IMG/VR virus record: IMGVR_UViG_3300044949_000012
Span: 1 to 25,504 of that record
Direction: 5' to 3' (one strand)
Source of the DNA: a virus
DNA length: 25,504 nt
Shown here one piece after another: positions 1-5,564 of this stretch. Made by a program: the position numbers and the translations under genes. Positions within the stretch are counted from its first letter, which is position 1. Each line of letters begins with the position of its first letter. Below the pieces are notes generated by a model, which worked only from the letters and a program-made list of their open reading frames with translations, was not told the DNA's origin and did no database searches.

Positions 1-939
1 GTACCCAAAACCTACACCGGCAAGCCGCAAGATATTCTGGTGGCCATGCAATGGGGCGCAGAGATCGGCCTGGCACCCATGCAGGCGTTACAAAATATCG
101 CGGTGATAAATGGGAAGCCCAGCGTCTACGGTGACGCAGCGATGGCGCTGGTGCAGGCCAGCCCACACTGCGAAGACATCGAAGAGTATTTCGAGGGTGA
201 AGGCACGCCGAACCCGACCGCTGTGTGCGTTGCCAAGCGCAAGGGTCGCAAGCCGGTGGTGGCCAAGTTCTCGGTCGAGGATGCCAAGCGAGCTGGCCTG
301 TGGGGCAAGCAGGGGCCATGGCAGGCGTACCCAAAGCGCATGATGCAGATGCGAGCTCGAGGCTTTGCGCTGCGTGATGCGTTTCCTGACGCGCTCAAAG
401 GGCTGATCACGGTGGAGGAGGCGCAGGATTTCCCGCCAGAGGCCAAGCCACAGCCAGCCAAGAATATCACTCCGCTGCCTGCTAATCCACTGGATCGGAT
501 CGCGCCGCCCGAGCCAACCGCAGTGATGGAGGCAATCATCGCCACCACGGTGGATGAGTATGTGCCGGATCTGGATGAAGCCAATTCTGATTTGCAGAAT
601 GATTCTGCAGAATCTGCAGAACCTGCTGCAGAACCTGGCGTGATAAGCATCTACCAGCTTATGGTGCCAGGCAAAGGTGATGCCGGGCCGGTGGTCAAAT
701 CAACCCACGCCACCCAGCTGGATTGGTCTGCGGCCTACGAAGAACTGGCCGATAAGACAATGTCAGCAGGCAAGGCAAGTGAGCGTGACAGGATGACAGC
801 GTTAAAAAATTTTAAGGAAGCGAACCAGGCGATGTTCAAACAGATGGAACCTGGCGCGATGCTGCAGCACTCGCAGGCTTACCAGAAGCGACTGCGAATG
901 CTGGGCGCTGAAATGAACAGGGAAAAAAATCCCGACTGA
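1..939 (+). CDS. RecT/Bet-type single-strand DNA annealing protein (5' truncated by window edge)
   Basis: Likely role: single-strand annealing in phage DNA recombination or replication. The frame is open from base 1, and the first in-frame ATG at 40 sits inside the conserved domain, so the true start lies left of the window. Visible family features, numbered from that ATG, are the run GLAPMQALQNIAVINGKPS near residue 10, GDAAMALV near 32, a KRKGRKP segment, and the block AGLWGKQGPWQAYPKRMMQM followed by RARGFALRDAFPDALKG (residues 85-121). The last 150 or so residues are low-complexity and poorly conserved, ending in a charged helix. It is the only convincing plus-strand gene and converges on the lysis cassette with a 50-base gap. 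This suggests the boundary between early and late modules. The assignment to RecT rather than another annealing family is from remembered sequence similarity. Confidence 0.88.
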   Translation, partial: VPKTYTGKPQDILVAMQWGAEIGLAPMQALQNIAVINGKPSVYGDAAMALVQASPHCEDIEEYFEGEGTPNPTAVCVAKRKGRKPVVAKFSVEDAKRAGLWGKQGPWQAYPKRMMQMRARGFALRDAFPDALKGLITVEEAQDFPPEAKPQPAKNITPLPANPLDRIAPPEPTAVMEAIIATTVDEYVPDLDEANSDLQNDSAESAEPAAEPGVISIYQLMVPGKGDAGPVVKSTHATQLDWSAAYEELADKTMSAGKASERDRMTALKNFKEANQAMFKQMEPGAMLQHSQAYQKRLRMLGAEMNREKNPD

Positions 940-989
940 TAGCCGGGAAAACCCGCTGGTACCTTGGTTGGCGCAGGAGTGGCGCGGTA

Positions 990-1463
990 TCAGCGGGGGG
1001 TGTTCCTCACTGCTTCGTACTGACGGATGCAGGTGTCGAGGGCTGATTGGAGCCTTGCTGCGTCGGTGGCGTACCTTGCAAGAAACTCTCCATTTCTCCG
1101 ATCCAGTTCCGCTCCAGACGCTCCACTGCAAGTGCTGGCGGTACTGGACACGGTACCTGCCGGGGCGGTGGCGGGGCGCTCGGGGCGCTTGCGCAGGCTG
1201 TCAATAAGCCGGTCAGACCGAGCGCTAATATCTTTGATGCGTTCATTTGACTCCTCTCTCAGCTGGTCAGCCTGGGCCTGCAGCTGCTGTTCCTTCTCGC
1301 GTGCAGCTGCCTGCGCCTTCGCATACTCTTCGGCCAACCTGGCCTTCTCCTGATCCCACTGCGCCTGTACCTCGGCCTTACCTGCTGCCGAGCCTTTGAC
1401 ATAGCCACCAGCGCCAGCCACTGCGACAGCGATAACGGCAGCGGCAATGAAATAGGGATTCAT
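990..1463 (-). CDS. Rz: Inner-membrane spanin (Rz-like i-spanin)
   Basis: This protein of 157 aa should form, with the nested Rz1, the spanin complex that disrupts the outer membrane in the last step of lysis. It has an N-terminal membrane anchor (residues about 4-22, Ala/Val-rich), then a long charged Gln/Glu/Lys-rich periplasmic coiled coil (about 30-95). The C-terminal part has the Rz-typical segment from GAELDRRNGEF to LDTCIRQYEAVR. The length is in the usual Rz range. Its ATG overlaps the stop of the preceding small secreted gene as ATGA, suggesting translational coupling. It is the last gene of the minus-strand block and converges with the RecT-like gene. Confidence rests on the combination of topology, position and embedded lipoprotein frame. 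Confidence 0.9.
   Translation of the reverse strand: MNPYFIAAAVIAVAVAGAGGYVKGSAAGKAEVQAQWDQEKARLAEEYAKAQAAAREKEQQLQAQADQLREESNERIKDISARSDRLIDSLRKRPERPATAPAGTVSSTASTCSGASGAELDRRNGEFLARYATDAARLQSALDTCIRQYEAVRNTPR
1007..1246 (-). CDS. Rz1: Outer-membrane spanin lipoprotein (Rz1-like o-spanin), nested in Rz
   Basis: The 79-aa protein is encoded entirely within the Rz gene in another frame, the arrangement known from lambda-type spanins. The N-terminus is a lipoprotein signal sequence: a hydrophobic stretch ending in the lipobox LLTAC, with Cys18 as the expected lipidated residue. The mature part is proline-rich (APSAPPPPRQVPCPVPPA), typical of Rz1 proteins. It would be attached to the inner leaflet of the outer membrane and meet the Rz coiled coil across the periplasm. 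A genuine lipobox in a frame fully inside an Rz-like gene is unlikely by chance. The real stop and start lie well inside the Rz boundaries. Confidence 0.9.
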   Translation of the reverse strand: MNASKILALGLTGLLTACASAPSAPPPPRQVPCPVPPALAVERLERNWIGEMESFLQGTPPTQQGSNQPSTPASVSTKQ

Positions 1464-1645
1464 TTCGGTGGAACCTTGGTGCCTTCCAGTTTCTTATGCA
1501 CCTTGATTGTCTTGCAAACTTCCTTCTTGGTCTTCGGATCTTCCCGGCAAACTTTCTTCATTTCGCCACCAGCGTGGACGTTGAATGCTAACAGCAGGCT
1601 GGCTGCTACGGTTGCGGCCATGCGAATCAGTACAAAAGCGTTCAT
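1460..1645 (-). CDS. Small secreted cationic protein of the lysis cassette
   Basis: This 61-aa protein has a clear Sec-type signal peptide (about residues 1-25, cleavage expected after VHA). The predicted mature peptide of about 36 residues is lysine-rich, with net charge roughly +7, and has two cysteines (in VCRED and EVCKT) that could form a disulfide in the periplasm. The start is supported by a GGGGGA ribosome-binding site about 5 bases upstream of the ATG at 1645. It sits between the holin candidate and Rz, and its stop overlaps the Rz start (ATGA). I do not recognise the family. Position and export suggest a role in lysis or envelope interaction, but no function can be assigned from sequence. 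Confidence 0.75.
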   Translation of the reverse strand: MNAFVLIRMAATVAASLLLAFNVHAGGEMKKVCREDPKTKKEVCKTIKVHKKLEGTKVPPK

Positions 1646-1653
1646 GGTTCCCC

Positions 1654-2085
1654 CTATAGTTCAGGTTGCGGCGCTGCGGGTGGTGCTGCTTTACCGTTGA
1701 AGCCTGCCGCCACAGGTGGTGGTGGGCTAGTCTCTAGCATAGGCTCGACGCGCTGATGCACTGGTGCCGGAGCCTTGGGTGCTGGTGGTTGCGGGTCAGT
1801 CCAATCGCTGGCCTTGCTAACACCAGGCGGTGGGTCGATCAGCTTGGCCACGCCGTCCTTGCCTTTGATGGCCAGCAGGGTTGCCAACGCACCGAGGATG
1901 TACTTCGACATGTCCGACAGCAACATAAAGAATTGCTTGTCAGCTGGTGCGATAGAGTTCATCGGCTGGGTGACGAACACGACCGAGTACATCGCCAGGC
2001 TCGACATCATCAGCAGCACAGCACAGAAGGTCGTGCCGATGACTAGTTTGATGATCGAATCAATTTGATCTGGAGTCCATTTCAT
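1654..2085 (-). CDS. Putative holin / two-span membrane protein
   Basis: The 143-aa protein has two hydrophobic segments, about residues 11-38 and 58-74, separated by a short polar loop, then a long proline-rich hydrophilic tail (from about 84). Two spans with a soluble tail, between endolysin and spanins, fit a class II-like holin that would release the cytoplasmic endolysin. The tail is longer than in classic small holins. The start ATG at 2085 has a strong GGAGG (2093-2097) and overlaps the stop of the small lipoprotein gene (ATGA). The neighbouring endolysin lacks a signal sequence, so a holin is needed somewhere. Other membrane proteins in the cassette (92 aa, 232 aa and 114 aa upstream) are alternative candidates. 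Confidence 0.65.
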   Translation of the reverse strand: MKWTPDQIDSIIKLVIGTTFCAVLLMMSSLAMYSVVFVTQPMNSIAPADKQFFMLLSDMSKYILGALATLLAIKGKDGVAKLIDPPPGVSKASDWTDPQPPAPKAPAPVHQRVEPMLETSPPPPVAAGFNGKAAPPAAPQPEL

Positions 2086-2261
2086 TTTTGTTCCTCCGGC
2101 TTAAAGTCAGCAGCTGGCACCAGCTGGTCGGGGCAAGTGCCGGTCACCGCGCAGGTCGGTCGCTGGCACTCAGGCTTGTTCCAGTTCTTGTTGTCCTGAC
2201 ATGGATAACGAAAGCGATCCTCACACCCAGCCAGCAGCAGCAAGATCAGCAGGTATCTCAT
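2082..2261 (-). CDS. Small cysteine-rich lipoprotein
   Basis: This 59-aa protein begins MRYLLILLLLAGC, a short lipoprotein signal peptide with lipobox LAGC, so Cys13 is the expected lipidation site. The mature part has four further cysteines (positions 21, 32, 37 and 43) and aromatic and proline residues (RFRYPCQDNKNW), suggesting a small disulfide-stabilised domain on the periplasmic face of a membrane. Its ATG at 2261 overlaps the endolysin stop, and its stop overlaps the next gene start, both as ATGA. It is therefore tightly coupled in the lysis block. Function is not known. Possibilities are a lysis accessory or a superinfection-exclusion lipoprotein. It is distinct from Rz1, which is encoded further on. 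Confidence 0.8.
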   Translation of the reverse strand: MRYLLILLLLAGCEDRFRYPCQDNKNWNKPECQRPTCAVTGTCPDQLVPAADFKPEEQK

Positions 2262-2881
2262 TTCACCCCCAGGACATGCAGCGCGTGTTTGTAATGCTTG
2301 ATCCGGTCTTGCAATCCTATCGTGCCGCCGTTGATCCGCTTCGTCATACCGAGGATGTCATCAGCGTCGGCGAATTTGTTTAGACCATTGGTCTCCCAAA
2401 ACCAGCAAGCAGACTGTGCAGCGCCCTCGAAGGTGGCAAGATACTCAGGCACATCATTGATGTCCATCTCGACCGAGTCAGCAAATGCCTGGTAGTTTGA
2501 GCGACCGGTCAGCTGGATCAATCCGCGACCGATCCATTTTGCGGGATCAGATGACTGCTCATCGCCGTTACCCATGCGGCCAGCGTAGATCCGATTAGCG
2601 ATTGCCGCCTGCTTGTTCGGCCTGCTCGCGTAGTCCTTGGCCATCTCATCGGTGGGAAAGTATTTAGGGAACAACCTGCGCAGGGTTTCCCACTTGTAGT
2701 TGAGATTCTCTTTCAGCGCTGTGAAGTTGCCAGACTCATGTGCGCACTGAGCAATGAAGGATGCAATGCGCTTGGGCGTATTGATGTCATAGTCCGGCAG
2801 CAGCTGCTCCAGTGCGTTGTGCCAATAGGACACATACTTATTCCCTGGGATCAGTTGCTTCAGTTGGCTCTCTGTAAGCAT
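2258..2881 (-). CDS. Endolysin, glycoside hydrolase family 19 (chitinase-like) muramidase
   Basis: This peptidoglycan-degrading lysis enzyme of 207 aa acts on the cell wall after holin opening. GH19 features are CAHESGNF with probable catalytic Glu49, the second acid in KEN (Glu58), the core block GRGLIQLTGRSNY (118-130) and the INGG motif (183-186). There is no N-terminal signal or membrane anchor, so export should depend on a holin. I chose the ATG at 2881 because GGAGG lies 7 bases upstream (2889-2893). The alternative start at 2911 adds ten residues without this support. It overlaps the preceding 114-aa membrane gene by 44 bases and is coupled to the lipoprotein gene by ATGA. Confidence 0.92.
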   Translation of the reverse strand: MLTESQLKQLIPGNKYVSYWHNALEQLLPDYDINTPKRIASFIAQCAHESGNFTALKENLNYKWETLRRLFPKYFPTDEMAKDYASRPNKQAAIANRIYAGRMGNGDEQSSDPAKWIGRGLIQLTGRSNYQAFADSVEMDINDVPEYLATFEGAAQSACWFWETNGLNKFADADDILGMTKRINGGTIGLQDRIKHYKHALHVLGVK

Positions 2882-3182
2882 TGCCTTGCCTCCGCTCTTC
2901 CAGTATTTCACGCCTTAATTGTTTCATCTTCTTTACTTCATGCACCGCAGCCTGGGTCGCAAAGTACATGTCGTAATACATGAAAGCCAGGATAGGCATG
3001 ACGATAAAGAACATCAGCACCACAGCCATGACCGTAGCAATCAGTGACCAAGGTACATCCTCATTGTCGCGCTTCTGATTACCAGCCACATTAGACCCAC
3101 TGCCCACAGTATTACGAACACGACTGCTCCAATCCATACCAGACGGCTTTTGAGCCGATTTACCGCCTGCCTTCGTTGCCAT
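2838..3182 (-). CDS. Single-span membrane protein overlapping its upstream neighbour
   Basis: This 114-aa protein has a polar, basic N-terminal tail (1-44), one strong transmembrane segment (about 45-70, rich in Val, Met and Phe), then a charged helix (about 80-100, KKMKQLRREILEERR). The first 142 bases of the gene lie inside the end of the 232-aa gene in another frame, and its own end overlaps the endolysin start by 44 bases. The start at 3182 has only a modest purine-rich upstream sequence (AGGCGG). A start at Met16 cannot be excluded, but the span is unaffected. I do not recognise the family. Location suggests a lysis or membrane role. Confidence 0.7.
   Translation of the reverse strand: MATKAGGKSAQKPSGMDWSSRVRNTVGSGSNVAGNQKRDNEDVPWSLIATVMAVVLMFFIVMPILAFMYYDMYFATQAAVHEVKKMKQLRREILEERRQGNAYREPTEATDPRE
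2889..2893 (-). promoter_or_regulatory. Ribosome-binding site deciding the endolysin start
   Basis: A perfect GGAGG (read on the minus strand) lies 7 bases before the ATG at 2881. It is located inside the end of the upstream 114-aa gene and favours this start over the in-frame ATG at 2911. Confidence 0.75.
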
Positions 3183-3739
3183 CTAGCCGCCTGTAGTTTT
3201 CTTGTCTCTGCTGCTAACGCATCGGCCTGCTCGTTTTGTATATCAGTCCAAGCCTTCTCGAACCTTGACCATACAGAGCCCAGCTCTGATGGCGTGTTGT
3301 AGACCATTTGCTCTCGCACCTGCGCCAGCATCTCATCCAGCTTAGACTCTAGCCGGATACGCTCCAGAGCCCTGCGACCTAACGACAGATCACCCTTGTA
3401 AACCTCCTTCGCTGCTGCCTCGCTCTGTACATAGATCTTTGCGAGCGCCTCGTACTGGTCAATGAAGTTGCCAAGGTTTGACCAGATGTCATTCAGTACA
3501 TCATCCGGCGTGGCCTTCGCCACCTCCTGCACTCGCTTGACCTCTTCGTTGTACTGCTTCGTCTGCTCCTTACTCGGGCTGGCTATTCTGTTGTACTGCT
3601 CTCGCAGGTCTTTCAGTACGTCGCTGACATCCCCGCTGGTACTCTTGATCTGCTTGTAAAGTTCGACACCCTTCTTGGCAAGATCGATTGCTGTTGTACA
3701 GGCCTTGTAAGCCGCAGCAATTGTGATCGGGTCAAGCAC
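3041..3739 (-). CDS. Tail-anchored coiled-coil membrane protein
   Basis: This 232-aa protein starts with GTG at 3739, directly at the stop of the preceding gene (sequence TGATGTG on the minus strand), consistent with coupled initiation. There is no obvious strong ribosome-binding site. Residues 1-195 are helical and charged (runs such as EEVKRVQEVAKA). A hydrophobic segment at about 201-221 forms a C-terminal anchor, followed by a short tail. The predicted product is a cytoplasmic helical domain tethered to the inner membrane. The anchor is encoded in the stretch shared with the 114-aa gene. I cannot name a family. Membrane anchoring near the endolysin suggests lysis control or envelope function. 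Confidence 0.75.
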   Translation of the reverse strand: MLDPITIAAAYKACTTAIDLAKKGVELYKQIKSTSGDVSDVLKDLREQYNRIASPSKEQTKQYNEEVKRVQEVAKATPDDVLNDIWSNLGNFIDQYEALAKIYVQSEAAAKEVYKGDLSLGRRALERIRLESKLDEMLAQVREQMVYNTPSELGSVWSRFEKAWTDIQNEQADALAAETRKLQAARWQRRQAVNRLKSRLVWIGAVVFVILWAVGLMWLVIRSATMRMYLGH

Positions 3740-3740
3740 A

Positions 3741-4019
3741 TCAGAACAGGTGGAGCTGCTTCTTCATTGCAATGATCTCTTCGCGCAAGGCATCATTAGC
3801 TTCCTCGCACTTACGGTTCTGCTCTTCGACCGCAGCCAGCCGCTGCGACAGGCGCTCGACTTCATCCCGCAGCATCTGGATGACCTGCTGGGTAGCAGCG
3901 TCAGTCGTGCTGTTGATGCGGCCTTCGCGGTTGTCGGCTAGCACCTTGCGGTACATGGCATAAGCACCGGCCACAGCAGCGCCAGCACCCACGCCGAGGT
4001 TAGTCAGCCAATCATTCAC
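3741..4019 (-). CDS. Small membrane protein with coiled coil
   Basis: This 92-aa protein starts from GTG at 4019. GAGG about 6 bases upstream and overlap with the stop of the preceding small gene (4012) support this start. An ATG at 4031 is also in frame, and the open frame back to 4247 runs through two other genes and is not credible. Residues about 7-22 (Gly/Ala-rich, [15 protein letters not shown]) could span the membrane. Residues about 40-88 are a Glu/Gln/Arg-rich coiled coil. The topology resembles single-span phage lysis-region proteins, and it could be a holin-like or accessory component. No family recognised with confidence. Confidence 0.7.
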   Translation of the reverse strand: MNDWLTNLGVGAGAAVAGAYAMYRKVLADNREGRINSTTDAATQQVIQMLRDEVERLSQRLAAVEEQNRKCEEANDALREEIIAMKKQLHLF

Positions 4020-4185
4020 CTGACACCTCATCTGCTGGCAATGGTTCGTTGCCTTCTTCGCACCAGCGTAAATAGGCTTGGTAGTCGGTATTAGCCTCGT
4101 CCATTGGGATGCAAGCACCATCAGACAGTCTACGTAATGTTTGAGCTTTTCCAAAAATTGGATGATCTTGATGAAGTTGGTACAT
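4012..4185 (-). CDS. Small tail-fibre-associated protein
   Basis: The 57-aa protein contains [17 protein letters not shown], then [15 protein letters not shown]. This pattern is remembered from many small phage proteins found just after tail-fibre genes (general form DGA.IP.D..N.DYQ.YL.W...GN.P.PA). The ATG at 4185 is 3 bases after the fibre stop, and GGAG lies about 9 bases upstream within the fibre end. The function of the family is not established; an assembly or chaperone role for the adjacent receptor-binding protein is an inference from position. The stop overlaps the next gene's GTG start region. Confidence 0.8.
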   Translation of the reverse strand: MYQLHQDHPIFGKAQTLRRLSDGACIPMDEANTDYQAYLRWCEEGNEPLPADEVSGE

Positions 4186-4188
4186 TTC

Positions 4189-5277
4189 TTAAAGCTCCGC
4201 AGCAAAGTCAATATAGGCAGATGCATTGTTGTTACCACACAAAACACCAGCGCGTCCTACAGTAGCAGTTCCAGTTACAGCAACGTTTACCCCTGCAGAA
4301 TCCGATCCGTAATAAGCCGTTCCTAAACTAGATGTTGGGAAAACTGAAGCGCTGGTATATACGCCAGTATTAGATTGAGCAACTGTAGGCGTGGCTCTCA
4401 TTGTTGTTGGATACTTTACGTATAAAAAATAGTTTGATGTCGAATCAGCAGTTCCAGACCCAAACACTACATAGTTGCCAGATAAAGATGTCATTCTTGC
4501 GTAGTACCGCTGTGCCATCATCAACTCACGCCCATAATCTCTGCGCTCGAACGGTGTTGCTACTGAGCCAGCTTCTAGTTGTACGCCAGTGATGTAGAAG
4601 GTTGCGCCGTTGGTAGCTACCACGTTGACAGTTCCGGTGGCAGTGAAAGCAGTTGAGCCAGTCCAAGCTCCTGCTGTGCCGCTATAAAAGGAACCATTGC
4701 CAACGCTGAAATTGACCTTTAGGCCGATTCCGTTTGTCGCACCAATCCACGTTCCGGTTGTGTCGCCAGCAATAGTGACTGTTTTGTATTCCCAAGTGTT
4801 TGCGCTGCTTATTGTGTAGCTAAACGGATATGAACGAGTTTCTGCGCTGTTAAGCAACGCACCGCCAAATGTTCCTGTCAATGAACTACGAACCCAAAAT
4901 GACAGCGTTACTGTTTGAGCGTTTGCCGTTCCCCACGCCATGTCAGAAAAATTAAACCCCTCAATAAATTGCTGAACACCAAAATAGTCGTTTGTTAATA
5001 CCGAATATGCGGAAGAAGATGTCACCCCTAAATAGTTTGAAAACCCAACGGGTGGAGTTACTGAGCCAGCATTCTGTTGAACAGTCGCCTTCGATGCTTG
5101 ACTAGCGTAATATCTCCACCTATCAAGGGTGTAAGAAAATGCAGCAGGAGTAACACTCGCCCCAGCATTGCGCTGATCTATCCGCATGTCACCATTAATG
5201 ATGCGGTTACGGAAACCAAGTGAGCCACCGCTGTCATAGCTGGTGGCAAGTTCTGCTAGTTCTCTTGATCGTGGCAT
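4189..5277 (-). CDS. Receptor-binding-type tail fibre/spike protein
   Basis: This 362-aa protein begins with a short helix, then FRNRIINGDMRIDQRNAG (about residues 22-39), a hallmark of a widespread phage tail-fibre or tail-tip family with a beta-rich carbohydrate-binding-like domain. The middle has many Thr/Ser/Gly beta-strand-like stretches and the block YITGVQLEAGSVATPFERRDYG, also characteristic of this family. The C-terminal part (from about 262) is variable and probably contacts the host surface. The gene is AT-rich compared with neighbours (one hand-counted line, 4981-5040, is 35% GC), suggesting exchange between phages. Its ATG shares a base with the stop of the 82-aa gene (TAATG). 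Confidence 0.85.
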   Translation of the reverse strand: MPRSRELAELATSYDSGGSLGFRNRIINGDMRIDQRNAGASVTPAAFSYTLDRWRYYASQASKATVQQNAGSVTPPVGFSNYLGVTSSSAYSVLTNDYFGVQQFIEGFNFSDMAWGTANAQTVTLSFWVRSSLTGTFGGALLNSAETRSYPFSYTISSANTWEYKTVTIAGDTTGTWIGATNGIGLKVNFSVGNGSFYSGTAGAWTGSTAFTATGTVNVVATNGATFYITGVQLEAGSVATPFERRDYGRELMMAQRYYARMTSLSGNYVVFGSGTADSTSNYFLYVKYPTTMRATPTVAQSNTGVYTSASVFPTSSLGTAYYGSDSAGVNVAVTGTATVGRAGVLCGNNNASAYIDFAAEL

Positions 5278-5525
5278 TATTTGGCCTCCAATGCGGCTTG
5301 CTGTGCTTGATACGCTGCAACCACTTCAGGTGTCCAAGCCGTATTGCAGATAGCAGCTACGTTGGCTGGCTGACCATCAAGGTCTTGCCCCGGTGTCAGG
5401 CTTGAACGGTGATAGGTCTGAGTCAGAACCTTGCCGTCTTCAATGATGCGGGTTGCTTCACGGTAAAAAACAGTGCCGTTCTCAACCACAGTAATTTGAT
5501 CCACAACTGTTTCTTTGGTAATCAT
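5277..5525 (-). CDS. Small conserved protein between the two tail-fibre genes
   Basis: This 82-aa protein has an N-terminal part (TKETVVDQITVVENGTVFYREAT) that looks like a small beta-rich domain. Next comes TYHRSSLTPGQDLDGQPANV and a C-terminal helix ending QAQQAALEAK. Similar small proteins are common beside tail fibres of marine and freshwater phages, without known function. The ATG at 5525 has an upstream purine-rich GGAAAGGAAAA. The stop overlaps the start of the 362-aa fibre, suggesting coupled expression and possibly a shared structural role. Confidence 0.75.
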   Translation of the reverse strand: MITKETVVDQITVVENGTVFYREATRIIEDGKVLTQTYHRSSLTPGQDLDGQPANVAAICNTAWTPEVVAAYQAQQAALEAK

Positions 5526-5564
5526 GAGTTTTCCTTTCCGTCTGCATCAGTCCAATGCAGATAA

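Noticed and set aside
126-650. Minus-strand frame of 174 residues opposite the RecT-like gene
   Set aside because: Ser/Ala/Gly-rich antisense shadow of a well-recognised gene.
2882-2911. Upstream endolysin start at 2911
   Set aside because: No ribosome-binding site there, whereas the ATG at 2881 has a perfect GGAGG and matches the usual N-terminus.
4020-4247. Long upstream extension of the 92-aa gene to 4247
   Set aside because: It would run through the 57-aa gene and the end of the fibre gene; the GTG at 4019 with GAGG is better supported.
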